Shown here: in pieces, positions 7,714 to 15,977 of the stretch
How positions within the stretch are numbered: the first letter of the stretch is position 1
How the letters are laid out: every line of letters starts with the position of its first letter
Assembly: GCA_018714345.1 (NCBI GenBank)
Contig: DVNO01000014.1
Span: 1-35,557, forward strand
Reading direction: 5' to 3'
Source of the DNA: Candidatus Enterousia avicola
Lineage (GTDB): Bacteria > Pseudomonadota > Alphaproteobacteria > Rs-D84
Length of the DNA stretch: 35,557 nucleotides
The notes under the pieces: generated by a model
The model's database searches: none
The model's input: the letters and a program-made list of their open reading frames with translations, nothing else
Told to the model about the DNA's origin: nothing
Program-made: the position numbers and the translations under genes

Positions 7714-8146
7714 CGATTTTCCACGCAAAGGGCGCTTGTTGGGCATAGATTGGGGGGCTCGTCGTACGGGCGTTGCCGTATCTGATGAAAATCGTGATTT
7801 TGTTTTCGCGCGTCCCGCAATTGTTTTTGCCAATGGTGACTTGTCGATTGCACGTCAAATTGCTGATGTAGCAAATGAAGAAAAGGTCGTAGGTATAGTT
7901 ATTGGATTACCAGTTTATAGTGATGGTTCGGAATCTGAGACAACTAAGACTGTTCGTTTGTGTGCCACGGAATTGTGCACATACACAGATTTGCCTATCG
8001 CTTTTATAGATGAAACATTAACCAGTATGTCCGCACAAGAATCAATGGGTAAAATTCGAGTTTCTGATATAAAGACAAAATTAGATTCTGAGTCTGCACG
8101 AATAATACTAGAAAATGCAATCTCTATAATAAAAAGATTAAAATAA
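7694..8146 (+). CDS. ruvX: Holliday junction resolvase-like protein RuvX/YqgF
   Basis: A 150-residue YqgF-family RNase H-fold nuclease, linked to pre-16S rRNA 5' end maturation and to Holliday-junction cleavage. The frame is open from 7514, but the ATG at 7694 is chosen: AAGGA precedes it and the upstream part is antisense to gatC. Family motifs are present in order: GRLLGIDWGARRTGVAVSD (first catalytic Asp), VVGIVIGLPV, FIDETLTSMSAQ (catalytic Glu) and DSESARIILENAI (final Asp). It is divergent from gatC and closed by a strong hairpin at 8154. Confidence 0.94.
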   Translation: MILPDFNDFPRKGRLLGIDWGARRTGVAVSDENRDFVFARPAIVFANGDLSIARQIADVANEEKVVGIVIGLPVYSDGSESETTKTVRLCATELCTYTDLPIAFIDETLTSMSAQESMGKIRVSDIKTKLDSESARIILENAISIIKRLK

Positions 8147-8153
8147 AAAGCTT

Positions 8154-8180
8154 AGAAACGGTGCATATAGCGCCGTTTCT
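8154..8180. terminator. Bidirectional terminator between ruvX and the AI-2E transporter gene
   Basis: An 11-bp stem (AGAAACGGTGC with GCGCCGTTTCT, one G-T pair), loop ATATA, followed by TTTTATA on the plus strand and by CTTTTTATT on the minus strand. It lies between converging genes ending at 8146 and 8192. Confidence 0.85.
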
Positions 8181-8191
8181 TTTATATGTTT

Positions 8192-9241
8192 TTATTCATC
8201 ATCGTTTTTGTCTGGAATTTTCCCGTCTGCAGATAGTAGAACCGCTATCCAACGGGTTGAATCAAATTGTGCTGTGATGATAAATATAGCCACCAGTAAA
8301 GGTACACTAAAGAACATCCCCGCGATACCCCAGATAACACCCCAGAAGACCAAATTTATTAATATCGCTAACGTAGACAAATTTAGCGTTTTACCGGTCA
8401 ACTTTGGTTCCAGTATATTACCGAACACGATTTGTAAAGTTATTAAACCTACCGCAGTTAATATTGGTTGTTGCAGGGTAGGGGTCGTTATAAGTGAATA
8501 TAGTATAGGCAGACCACATGCAACGATGGCACCAATTGTTGGAATATAACTTGTAATAAATACTATGAAAGCCCATATGCCAGCAAACTCTACACCAATT
8601 GTTTGCAACCAAAAATATGAAAGAATACCAGTAATTCCCGATAGAAGAGTCTTCATAAACAAGTACTTTTTCATATTATCATCGATGCTGTCGATTATAT
8701 AGCGGACTTTCTTGTACTTTGTTTTATTAGGAAATAGCGCAGAAAACTTTTTTTCGAAAGTACTTTGCTCAACAAAAAGGAATATCATGTACACTAGAAT
8801 CATACCAGTAGATGTTACAATTCCGGCAATGGAAGAGCCCACATTTGCTGCGATGTTTGCAATGTTTGGTAACATATTGACATCAAAGCTTAAACCAAGG
8901 CTTTTTGATATATAATGACTGAATTGTACGAATTTATGTTGTAGCTCTGGCAATGCAATAAACAGCTCTCTGAACATTGGCTGGATTTGCGTTATGAAGA
9001 AGTATATTAAACCACACATCGCTAAAACAGATAAAATATTTGAAACCCAATCGAATGTTTTGGCGGTAATAGGGCGGTCTTTTCTGTTTTCATCAGAATC
9101 AAACGGAAAAAGTTTTCTGATATATGTGGCGGTTGCATTAATTAGGTACCACAGAAAAGTTGCGACCAATAATGGAATCAAAATAGACCTGCCTAGCCAT
9201 AAAACTAACAGTAATGATAGAAATAATATTATTCCATTCAT
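8192..9241 (-). CDS. AI-2E family transporter (PerM/TqsA type)
   Basis: A 349-residue polytopic inner-membrane protein. It has N-terminal paired helices (IILFLSLLLVLWLGRSILIPLLVATFLWYLI), a cytosolic-looking segment with KKFSALFPNKTKYKKVRYII, and the conserved C-terminal set GAIVACGLPILYSLI, GNILEPKLTGKTLNLSTLAI, then FWGVIWGIAGMFFSVPLLVAI. That last block is characteristic of the AI-2E (YdiK/PerM/TqsA) family, whose members export small molecules or act as Na+/H+ antiporters. The substrate cannot be assigned. A perfect AGGAGG precedes the ATG. It is the last gene of the suf operon, 42 bp after the preceding membrane gene. Confidence 0.88.
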   Translation of the reverse strand: MNGIILFLSLLLVLWLGRSILIPLLVATFLWYLINATATYIRKLFPFDSDENRKDRPITAKTFDWVSNILSVLAMCGLIYFFITQIQPMFRELFIALPELQHKFVQFSHYISKSLGLSFDVNMLPNIANIAANVGSSIAGIVTSTGMILVYMIFLFVEQSTFEKKFSALFPNKTKYKKVRYIIDSIDDNMKKYLFMKTLLSGITGILSYFWLQTIGVEFAGIWAFIVFITSYIPTIGAIVACGLPILYSLITTPTLQQPILTAVGLITLQIVFGNILEPKLTGKTLNLSTLAILINLVFWGVIWGIAGMFFSVPLLVAIFIITAQFDSTRWIAVLLSADGKIPDKNDDE

Positions 9242-9283
9242 AAAAACCTCCTATGCCTTAATATTGTGCATATAGCGCGTTTT

Positions 9284-10180
9284 TTAATTAGTTGTTTCTA
9301 CTGTTTCTATATCGCTTATATTAACTGTTACGTCTGGGGCGTGTTGTAGAGAACTATATCCAATAATACCTATCAGAACTAGTATATTTAAAATTATTGA
9401 GGTGTAAGAATACAGCTTCTTTTGCTGTTGGCGGAAGCTTGATAATCCAGATATTTTAAACCATATGGCAAAAATTAATACCGATGCAAGTGTTATAAAA
9501 CTTGCATTAAAACCATAAAAGAATCCAGAATACACAACCATTATTATGAACGAGAAAACAGTATAAAGTTGGTTATTTATTATTTTTTCCGTAATTTTGG
9601 AATACCACTTAGAATGAATTGATACAGCTGGTGTTGATTTGTTTTGGTCTTTTAATAAATATCCTGGTGCCCACAATAGTGAAAAACCAAATGGCATAGA
9701 CAGTATTATTTTCCATGCTGAAATACCCATTTCTCGACAGCGTGAGTACTTTGCATAAAGGCTTGTAACGAATATACCAATTAAATATAAAAAGAACACT
9801 GCGATTAGAGTTGCTATTGCAAGCACCGAGGCGTTTATTTGATAATTCATTAGCCAAAAACGCATAACAATTACATCTTTGTATTCATTAATCAAAAGCA
9901 TGGCTATTATGAAAGCAGTGGAAACAACCAGCATTTGTAAATTTGTTAGAGCTATAAAACTTTTTTGATCCATATTTTTCTTTGGTAATTTATGATAGAT
10001 ACAGGCTGCTGCACATATTATCCCGACTAACGTAGTTAATGCGATTAACATATTGCTTGCGTCTGGATAAATCATATAGAGTGCAAAAATAAACAAAAAT
10101 AGTAAGACTAATGCTAGAACAGAAAATTTTAATGGGGTCCATACCAACCATGACAATAATGATTTTTGATTAATAGACAT
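9284..10180 (-). CDS. Multi-pass membrane protein of unknown function
   Basis: 298 residues with about eight hydrophobic segments (near 18-36, 44-62, 78-97, 113-140, 152-172, 205-225, 227-245, 263-282), short loops and an acidic C-terminal tail. A central segment (SRCREMGISAWKIILSMPFG) is the most distinctive stretch, but I recognise no family from it. The ATG at 10180 has AAGGAAC upstream, 21 bp after the sufC stop, so it is co-transcribed with sufBC and the downstream transporter. No link to Fe-S assembly can be read from the sequence itself. Confidence 0.8.
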   Translation of the reverse strand: MSINQKSLLSWLVWTPLKFSVLALVLLFLFIFALYMIYPDASNMLIALTTLVGIICAAACIYHKLPKKNMDQKSFIALTNLQMLVVSTAFIIAMLLINEYKDVIVMRFWLMNYQINASVLAIATLIAVFFLYLIGIFVTSLYAKYSRCREMGISAWKIILSMPFGFSLLWAPGYLLKDQNKSTPAVSIHSKWYSKITEKIINNQLYTVFSFIIMVVYSGFFYGFNASFITLASVLIFAIWFKISGLSSFRQQQKKLYSYTSIILNILVLIGIIGYSSLQHAPDVTVNISDIETVETTN

Positions 10181-10201
10181 ATTTTGTTCCTTTTTTGTTC
10201 T

Positions 10202-10879
10202 TTATTTTATCATAACTTTACCTGCAGACAAAGTTGTTATGTCTGTCGGGGTAATTTGTTTTGTAAAGTTTTCTTGGTGACTTATAAACAAGAATGTAGT
10301 GTCTGGCATTTCACGAATTACATCTACTATTTGCTTTTGCACGGTGGCATCGGCACCTGAATCTGGTTCGTCTAGTATAGCTAATTTAGGTTTGGTCATA
10401 ACAAGTCTTAATAGCATCAAGCGTTTGCGCTCACCCCCAGAAAAACCAACGTTTATGCTACGATTTAGCCATTCTTTGGGAATTCCTAGACTTTCGCGCG
10501 CGGCTTCTAAATTGGCTAGAAATTCACCCATAGATAAATCTTTCCCTGTTTCAAAATGTTTGTGGGCTGCCATAGAATGCTTTAAAAAACTTAATACGCT
10601 TAATCCAGGTATTTCTGGAACATTTTGTGCCCCAAGAAATATTCCCATTAGTGCGCGTGTTGTTGTGTTTTCATTCGTTATATCTTTGCCGTCAAAAACT
10701 ATCTTGCCAGAGTTAATGGTGTATTCTGGGTTACCAATAATTGTGCTGACTAGAGTAGATTTCCCAGAGCCATTGTGACCTGCTAATAAGTGTCTGGCAC
10801 CACGTTTTACCGTCATGTTTATATCTGTTAGCAGGATTTTTTCACCAAGTGATACAGATAGATCTTTTATTTCTAACAT
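10202..10879 (-). CDS. sufC: Fe-S cluster assembly ATPase SufC
   Basis: SufC is the soluble ABC-type ATPase that drives the SufB scaffold. At 225 residues it is slightly short (usual ~250). It has Walker A GHNGSGKST (34-42), the ABC signature GFSGGERKR (145-153), Walker B LAILDEPDSGAD (from 167) and switch His201 in FISHQE. The phrase LDEPDSGAD is close to SufC's typical LDE.DSGLD. The ATG at 10879 follows the sufB stop by 12 bp with GAGAAAAG as ribosome site. Only sufB accompanies it here; sufD, sufS, sufE/U and sufA are absent from the visible operon. Confidence 0.93.
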   Translation of the reverse strand: MLEIKDLSVSLGEKILLTDINMTVKRGARHLLAGHNGSGKSTLVSTIIGNPEYTINSGKIVFDGKDITNENTTTRALMGIFLGAQNVPEIPGLSVLSFLKHSMAAHKHFETGKDLSMGEFLANLEAARESLGIPKEWLNRSINVGFSGGERKRLMLLRLVMTKPKLAILDEPDSGADATVQKQIVDVIREMPDTTFLFISHQENFTKQITPTDITTLSAGKVMIK

Positions 10880-10891
10880 TCTTTTCTCGTT

Positions 10892-12226
10892 TTATTCTTT
10901 GGACATCGCCATTTGTATTAATTGTTTAGATTCTACTAAAAACTCCATCGGTAACCTGGATATTACAGGGGCGGCAGTTGCGCCTATTATAAGAGATGTC
11001 GCAACATCTTCTTCTATTCCAGATTCCATTAAAAACTGTAATTGCTTTTGATCTATTGCGCCAGTGGAGGCTTCATGGCTTTGCACGTTGTCACAATTTG
11101 TATGGATTATTGTTGGTATTGTGTTTGCGATTGCTTCACCGCCTATTAAGCGAGTATCACACTTTGAGGCATTTTTCCCATTGTGACAATTAAAACTTAC
11201 AAGACTACGAAATGTTTGTCTGGATTTATCTAAAGCCACACCGTAAGAGACTATATTCGATACTGTGTTATCCCCAATATGAATCATTTTTGTCCCTGTG
11301 TCAGCCTGTTGACCGCCACGGGTAATTGATAGTGAATAAAAGTCGCTATGTGCATTGTTTCCGGCTAAAATCGTTGATGGGTACTTCCATGTCATGGCAG
11401 AGCCTATTTCAACTTGTGTCCAATTTAAGCTGGCGTTTTTCTCACATCTACCACGTTTTGTAACAAAATTTAAAATTCCGCCATCATTTTTTCCCGTTGA
11501 ATTATTCAATTTCCCCGCATACCAATTCTGTACAGTTGCGTATTTAACCGTTGCATTGTCATGCACAATGATTTCAACAACACCGCTATGAAGTTGATGA
11601 TTAGGACGGCGTGGTGCGCTGCAGCCTTCCATATAGCTCAGCTCTGCACCGCAATCTGCTATTATCAATGTTCGTTCAAATTGTCCTATTTTTGCGGTTT
11701 CTATTCTGAAATAACTTGCTAAGTCTATTGGGCATTTAGTGTTTTTTGGCACATACACGAATGTCCCATCTGAAAAAACGGCTGCGTTTAGTGCCGCAAA
11801 AAAGTTATCTGTTGCAGGAACAACACTTCCTAAATATTTTTTTACTAGGTCAGGGTATTGTTTCGCTGCATCTGAAAAAGGAAGAAATATTATACCAAGT
11901 GCTTTTAGTTCTTCCATATAAGAAGTATGAACCGATTTGCTATCTATTACAGTATCCGTTGCCATTCCCAGTAAAGCGCGTTGCTCATTTTCTGGCAAAC
12001 CCATTTTTTCATAGGTTTCTTGCAAGTCAGAATTGTCTATCGGTTTTGCTTCGTTATAGTAATTAAGAGAATCATAGTCAATTGGCGAATAGTCTATCTC
12101 GGCCCAATGAGGTTCTTTCATGTTTTGCCATGCGTTAAAAGCAGAAAGACGCCAATCTAATAACCAGTCTGGTTCTTCACGTAATGATGATATTTCTCGT
12201 ATAAGCTTTTCTGATAACTTAGGCAT
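10892..12226 (-). CDS. sufB: Fe-S cluster scaffold protein SufB
   Basis: SufB is the beta-helical scaffold of the SUF Fe-S machinery. At 444 residues it is shorter than E. coli SufB (495). It starts with the typical 'REEPDWLLDWRLSAF' segment (17-30). The core has MEGCSAPRRPNHQLHSGVVE (199-218) and the C-terminal functional segment: SKCDTRLIGG with Cys356 (matching E. coli Cys405) and QSHEAST with His384/Glu385 (matching His433/Glu434). It closes with LPMEFLVESKQLIQM. There is no strong Shine-Dalgarno. The start is two bases after the previous stop codon, which suggests translational coupling. Confidence 0.95.
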   Translation of the reverse strand: MPKLSEKLIREISSLREEPDWLLDWRLSAFNAWQNMKEPHWAEIDYSPIDYDSLNYYNEAKPIDNSDLQETYEKMGLPENEQRALLGMATDTVIDSKSVHTSYMEELKALGIIFLPFSDAAKQYPDLVKKYLGSVVPATDNFFAALNAAVFSDGTFVYVPKNTKCPIDLASYFRIETAKIGQFERTLIIADCGAELSYMEGCSAPRRPNHQLHSGVVEIIVHDNATVKYATVQNWYAGKLNNSTGKNDGGILNFVTKRGRCEKNASLNWTQVEIGSAMTWKYPSTILAGNNAHSDFYSLSITRGGQQADTGTKMIHIGDNTVSNIVSYGVALDKSRQTFRSLVSFNCHNGKNASKCDTRLIGGEAIANTIPTIIHTNCDNVQSHEASTGAIDQKQLQFLMESGIEEDVATSLIIGATAAPVISRLPMEFLVESKQLIQMAMSKE

Positions 12227-12228
12227 GT

Positions 12229-12774
12229 TTATTCATTTGATTGATTGGCCAACTGTTTTGCTTGGGCAAAAAAAGTCAAAGACTGGCCAAGCAACCCATC
12301 TGTGAATGTCGCGGCAAGAATACCGTCTGGGTCTGTTGTCGTAAGATGATTTAAAAAACTGTCTGCTCGGTTCATGTAATTGTCCACACTACGGGCAACC
12401 TCAGAATCAAGTTTTATGCAACGGCGCAATTTTTCTAAAGCAAATGGGTTCTTTGCATACTCGTCCATTATTCCACCGAGTGCACGCCACAAAGGGTGCT
12501 CGTTCGTGTTCCTTGGCATAACGTCAATCGCAGCCATTATAGGAATAAGATTTTGCAGTAAATCTTGATAGATCATTTCTGCATTTTCGGCAACGGCATT
12601 TGTCGCCGATTTGTTTTTTAGAACAGATTGAATTTTCACTATAACGTTGTGTTGGTACGTCAGAGTTTTCTGAATTTCTTGAATCCTACTGTTTGTGGAT
12701 TTTACCAAGTATAATGATATAAGCCCCAGAATTAAAAGAATACTAAAACCAATTATGATTAACATATCTTGCAT
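12229..12774 (-). CDS. Single-TM membrane-anchored protein at the head of the suf operon, unknown function
   Basis: 181 residues: an N-terminal TM helix (LIIIGFSILLILGLISLYLV, 5-24), a coiled-coil-like stretch (NSRIQEIQKTLTYQHNVIVK), then a helical soluble domain with MIYQDLLQNLIPIMAAIDVM and RCIKLDSEVARSVDNYMNRA. I recognise no family. The ATG has GGAG nine bases upstream. It is the first gene of the five-gene operon and its stop codon is two bases from the sufB start. An anchoring or partner role near SufBC would be inference from position only. Confidence 0.8.
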   Translation of the reverse strand: MQDMLIIIGFSILLILGLISLYLVKSTNSRIQEIQKTLTYQHNVIVKIQSVLKNKSATNAVAENAEMIYQDLLQNLIPIMAAIDVMPRNTNEHPLWRALGGIMDEYAKNPFALEKLRRCIKLDSEVARSVDNYMNRADSFLNHLTTTDPDGILAATFTDGLLGQSLTFFAQAKQLANQSNE

Positions 12775-12886
12775 ATTTATTACTCCGCAATATTCACTCG
12801 TTGGCTAAAGTATAACATCTTTTATCGATTCGTGCGATTTTATCTTTCTGGCTTCATCAAAAGCTTTTTTATTGTGCGTTTTAATC

Positions 12887-12915
12887 TTGCACAGATTCGG
12901 TCAAATTGTTATAAT
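12887..12915 (+). promoter_or_regulatory. Sigma70-type promoter of the TcpQ-domain/secretin operon
   Basis: TTGCAC (12887-12892), exactly 17 bp, TATAAT (12910-12915). Predicted start about 12922, 37 nt before the ATG at 12959. One of the best-formed promoters in the window. Confidence 0.75.
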
Positions 12916-12958
12916 AACTACAATAAATGTTATAACATATTTAGGAAAGGAAGTTTTT

Positions 12959-13870
12959 ATGTTCCGTAAATTTTTGATTGTTGCGATGTTTGCTACCGCG
13001 GCTGGGTATTGCTTTGCCGCAGAAACGTTACCACCACAGGTAGTTACGTCAGAGGTTTATTATTCTCAAGAACCGGTTGTGACAGAAACTCAAATGGTTC
13101 AATATGATGTTCCTGTGCAGCAACAAGAAATTCCAGTGTGGCCAATTGCTGGGTCTGATGCGGATGTGACAATTGCATGCGAAGACGGGGCTTGCTCTGG
13201 TAGCAAAGACGATAATATTCGCATTGTATCAAAGATTGGTGCGGATTTAGTTGTTGAGAATAATTTTAATTTAGCAAGTTCCGATACCAATGGTTTTAAT
13301 GGTTGGTCTGGTGGTGCCAATATGTTGCATGGTACACAGGTGCCAGTTGGCTTTGATGATCCCTGTAATAGTGGGGCAGAGATGCCGTTGTTGGGGCGTG
13401 AAATGTTAGAAGACGATGGTGGGACGGTTTTAGCTGTTTCTCGCAGCGCGCGTCAGGATTGTAACCAGTATAAAGATGGTTATGAAGCGTTCATGGCAAA
13501 GGTTGGTATGACAGATGAAGAGGTTGCTGCGGCCAATGAAGCGGCAGAAAATATGGAAGCTGAAATAGCTGTTGACGTTTCCGCAGATGCAGAAGCCCCT
13601 GTTAATTTGACGGATCAGGTTCGTTCGTGGGTTGTCGCTAATGGCCAGACTTTAAGAGAAGTTTTGCAAGACTGGTGCAACAAAGAAGGTTGGGATTTAG
13701 TTTGGGCAACGTCTCGTGAATATCCGATTGAGGCAAGCGCTGTATTTAAAGGCCGGTTCGTAGATGTGGCATCTGCTTTGGTTCGTAATTTTGCTAGAGC
13801 TACCCCAATACCTTATGCAAAGTTTTATAAGGGTAATAGAGTGTTGGTAATCTCTACAACGGAAGAGTAA
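12959..13870 (+). CDS. TcpQ-domain periplasmic protein of a type IVb pilus
   Basis: 303 residues. The frame is open from 12872, but the ATG at 12959 is chosen for AGGAAAGGA upstream and the signal peptide MFRKFLIVAMFATAAGYCFA. A Pro/Gln/Val-rich and then Gly/Asp-rich middle is followed by a C-terminal domain (about 215-303): VRSWVVANGQTLREVLQDWC, then GWDLVWATSREYPIEASAVF and YKGNRVLVI. That is the TcpQ/PilL-type C-terminal domain, which in toxin-coregulated-pilus systems partners and stabilises the secretin. It sits 37 bp before the secretin gene on the same transcript, which supports that role. A VPVGFDD phrase recurs as VPVGLDD in the secreted protein at 16676. Confidence 0.85.
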   Translation: MFRKFLIVAMFATAAGYCFAAETLPPQVVTSEVYYSQEPVVTETQMVQYDVPVQQQEIPVWPIAGSDADVTIACEDGACSGSKDDNIRIVSKIGADLVVENNFNLASSDTNGFNGWSGGANMLHGTQVPVGFDDPCNSGAEMPLLGREMLEDDGGTVLAVSRSARQDCNQYKDGYEAFMAKVGMTDEEVAAANEAAENMEAEIAVDVSADAEAPVNLTDQVRSWVVANGQTLREVLQDWCNKEGWDLVWATSREYPIEASAVFKGRFVDVASALVRNFARATPIPYAKFYKGNRVLVISTTEE

Positions 13871-13907
13871 GCAATTGTAGTTAAGTTTGACGTAGGAGAA
13901 AATAAAG

Positions 13908-15536
13908 ATGACCAAACCAATGAAATTTTTAGTTTTGTGCTCTCTTTTTGGGGTAATGGTCACGGGGTGTGCCACGAAAGAGTCTGCAAAGGTTGCAGCG
14001 TCTGTGGATCAGGATTTTATCAATGCGTATGATGCGTTTGAAATGTCTAAAAACCCAACGGCAAAGGTTGCAAGTGGTGATACAGTTTCTATGTCGGAAG
14101 GTGTTTGGTTGGGTGCGTCTTCAACGTTGTTGGCCCATAGAAATAATCTGCCGTCTCAGTTTGAATCTAGCACGGGTATTACTATTTTATTAAATGAGCC
14201 AGTTACATTAAATACTCTTGCAAATGATATTACGTCTATAACTGGTATTCCTGTAAAAATAGATAGTCAGGTAAACGCGGAAAAATTAAAAAAGACGATA
14301 AATATTGCTTATACTGGTAGTTTGTCTGGCTTGTTGTCTCAGGTGGCAACAGATCTTGATATTTTGTGGTATTACGATAAATCTGCAATAGTGTTTTATG
14401 AGACCGAGACAAAGACTTTCTCGTTATATGCATTGGGAACGGACGTCTCATATCAAACGGCAGTAGAAACAGATGATGGTAATACCGTGTCTTTAGAGTC
14501 TACATTAAAAGAGTGGGATGAAATAGAAAATGCTCTAGAGACGATAATTGGTGATGTTGATAACGCTAGTTTTACTGTTTCTCGTAGCTTGGGGACAGTA
14601 ACTGTTACAGCTCCGCCTTCTACACTGGCTCGTGTTTCTGATTATATAGATAAACAAAATAAACGTTTGTCTCAGTTGGTAACGATAGATGTTAAAGTTT
14701 TACAAGTATCTATATCGAATGATTCTGCATTTGGATTGAATCTGGCTGCTGCTATTAATTCGGCTTCAGGATTGAATATTGTGGCTAACCCTAAAAACAA
14801 TCTGACTAGTACCGAGGCAAGCTCTATGAATATAGCCGTCCTTTCTAATGCTGTATCGGCAATGACGGGGGCAACGCATAGTGATGGCAGCTCTACAGTT
14901 GCTGGGGCGTATACGCAAGATCAGATTCAAAATGGTTCGTTATCTGGTTTGGCTGGAACGGACGCACTTATACAGGCGTTGGCAAAGCAGGGTAAAGTGT
15001 CTTTGGTTACAAACGTAGGTGTTACCACACGTAATAATCGGGTAGCGCCAGTAAATAATACCAAGACAACTGGGTATATTAAACGTTTTGAGTCTCGCAA
15101 CTTCACAACTGTTGAGTCCAGTACGGTTGACCAGGATGATTTGGAAACAGGGTTTTCTATGCAGTTATTACCAAATGTTTTGGAAAATGGTAAAATCTTG
15201 TTGCTGTTTAGAATGTCCATTCGAGAACTGTTGAAAATGTCCACACAAACTATTGGAGAAGTTACATTACAGTTGCCAGAGGTTGAGGAACGCAGTTTCA
15301 TGCAAGAAGTAATAATGGAATCAGGTCAAATGTTGGTTGTGTCTGGTTTTGAAAAGCAGACAAATAATGATACCCGCTATGGGCTTGGTGATCCAGACTT
15401 TATGGCCTTATCTGGCTCGCGCGAGACATCAGCAACACGTGATGTGTTAGTAGTTATATTAACGCCACAGGTCTTGGTAAGTCCGATGGATGCTGAACAT
15501 ACAATACAGCAACATTGGGGGGCACCATTGAATTAA
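13908..15536 (+). CDS. PilN/BfpB-type type IVb pilus outer-membrane secretin
   Basis: A 542-residue lipoprotein secretin that forms the outer-membrane channel for a type IVb pilus. The lipobox is MVTGCATKE (Cys about 22). An N-terminal STN-like region (ITILLNEPVTLNTLANDITS, then GIPVKIDSQ) is followed by an N-domain with SRSLGTVTVTAPPSTLARVS and QLVTIDVKVLQVSIS. The C-terminal secretin core contains GFSMQLLPNVLENGKILLLF, LPEVEERSF and TRDVLVVILTPQVLV. GGAG precedes the ATG. No pilus ATPase, platform protein or prepilin peptidase is in the window, so the rest of the machine must lie elsewhere. Confidence 0.88.
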   Translation: MTKPMKFLVLCSLFGVMVTGCATKESAKVAASVDQDFINAYDAFEMSKNPTAKVASGDTVSMSEGVWLGASSTLLAHRNNLPSQFESSTGITILLNEPVTLNTLANDITSITGIPVKIDSQVNAEKLKKTINIAYTGSLSGLLSQVATDLDILWYYDKSAIVFYETETKTFSLYALGTDVSYQTAVETDDGNTVSLESTLKEWDEIENALETIIGDVDNASFTVSRSLGTVTVTAPPSTLARVSDYIDKQNKRLSQLVTIDVKVLQVSISNDSAFGLNLAAAINSASGLNIVANPKNNLTSTEASSMNIAVLSNAVSAMTGATHSDGSSTVAGAYTQDQIQNGSLSGLAGTDALIQALAKQGKVSLVTNVGVTTRNNRVAPVNNTKTTGYIKRFESRNFTTVESSTVDQDDLETGFSMQLLPNVLENGKILLLFRMSIRELLKMSTQTIGEVTLQLPEVEERSFMQEVIMESGQMLVVSGFEKQTNNDTRYGLGDPDFMALSGSRETSATRDVLVVILTPQVLVSPMDAEHTIQQHWGAPLN

Positions 15537-15550
15537 ACCGGTAATACAGA

Positions 15551-15570
15551 AAACCGCCGAAAGGCGGTTT
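15551..15570 (+). terminator. Terminator of the TcpQ/secretin operon
   Basis: An 8-bp stem (AAACCGCC/GGCGGTTT) with tetraloop GAAA, continuing into TTTTTTTG. It starts 14 bp after the secretin stop. Confidence 0.9.
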
Positions 15571-15601
15571 TTTTGTTTAATATTTTTTTGTAACAATAAC
15601 A

Positions 15602-15623
15602 AAAGGCCCCAAATGGAGCCTTT
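15602..15623 (-). terminator. Terminator of rpsT
   Basis: Read on the minus strand: AAAGGCTCC, loop ATTT, GGGGCCTTT (one G-T pair), then TGTTATTG. It lies 20 bp after the rpsT stop. Confidence 0.7.
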
Positions 15624-15643
15624 ATCAGAATTCCTAGTAGCAA

Positions 15644-15904
15644 CTATGCCATCTTAGCAACTTTCTTAGTTAATCTAGAAATCTTACGCGCGGCGCGTTT
15701 CTTAGGCATTACCTTGCCAGCAGATTTCATGATTTTGCTTTCAGCAGCACGAGCAGCCGTTGTTGCAGCGGCTTTGTCGCCACTTTCAACAGCAACTAAA
15801 ACTTTCTTTGTTGCCGTTTTAACAGCACTACGGCGAGAATTATTTATTGAATTCTTTTTTTCTGTTACTAGAACTCTTTTTTTAGATGACTTATGATTTG
15901 CCAC
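15644..15904 (-). CDS. rpsT: 30S ribosomal protein S20
   Basis: S20 binds the 5' domain and helix 44 region of 16S rRNA. 86 residues, normal length. It opens ANHKSSKKRVLVTEKKN with strongly basic helical sequence and has the Ala/Lys-rich end RAARKISRLTKKVAKMA. The start codon is GTG at 15904, with AAGGA upstream (AAGGAAAATAAAGTG). GTG starts are common for rpsT and are used for autoregulation in E. coli; whether that holds here is not shown. It is divergent from plsY, with 73 bp between them. Confidence 0.96.
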   Translation of the reverse strand: MANHKSSKKRVLVTEKKNSINNSRRSAVKTATKKVLVAVESGDKAAATTAARAAESKIMKSAGKVMPKKRAARKISRLTKKVAKMA

Positions 15905-15938
15905 TTTATTTTCCTTTTATTTTGTAATCTTTTTTGCT

Positions 15939-15966
15939 ATTTTATAGAAAACAAACATAAAATCAA
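15939..15966 (-). promoter_or_regulatory. Candidate rpsT promoter
   Basis: On the minus strand: TTGATT (15966-15961), 16-bp spacer, TAAAAT (15944-15939). Predicted start about 15932, leader about 28 nt. Confidence 0.5.
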
Positions 15967-15977
15967 GGAAAAATAAA

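Noticed and set aside
10299..10778. 159-codon plus-strand frame opposite sufC
   Set aside because: Antisense shadow; sufC motifs are intact on the other strand.
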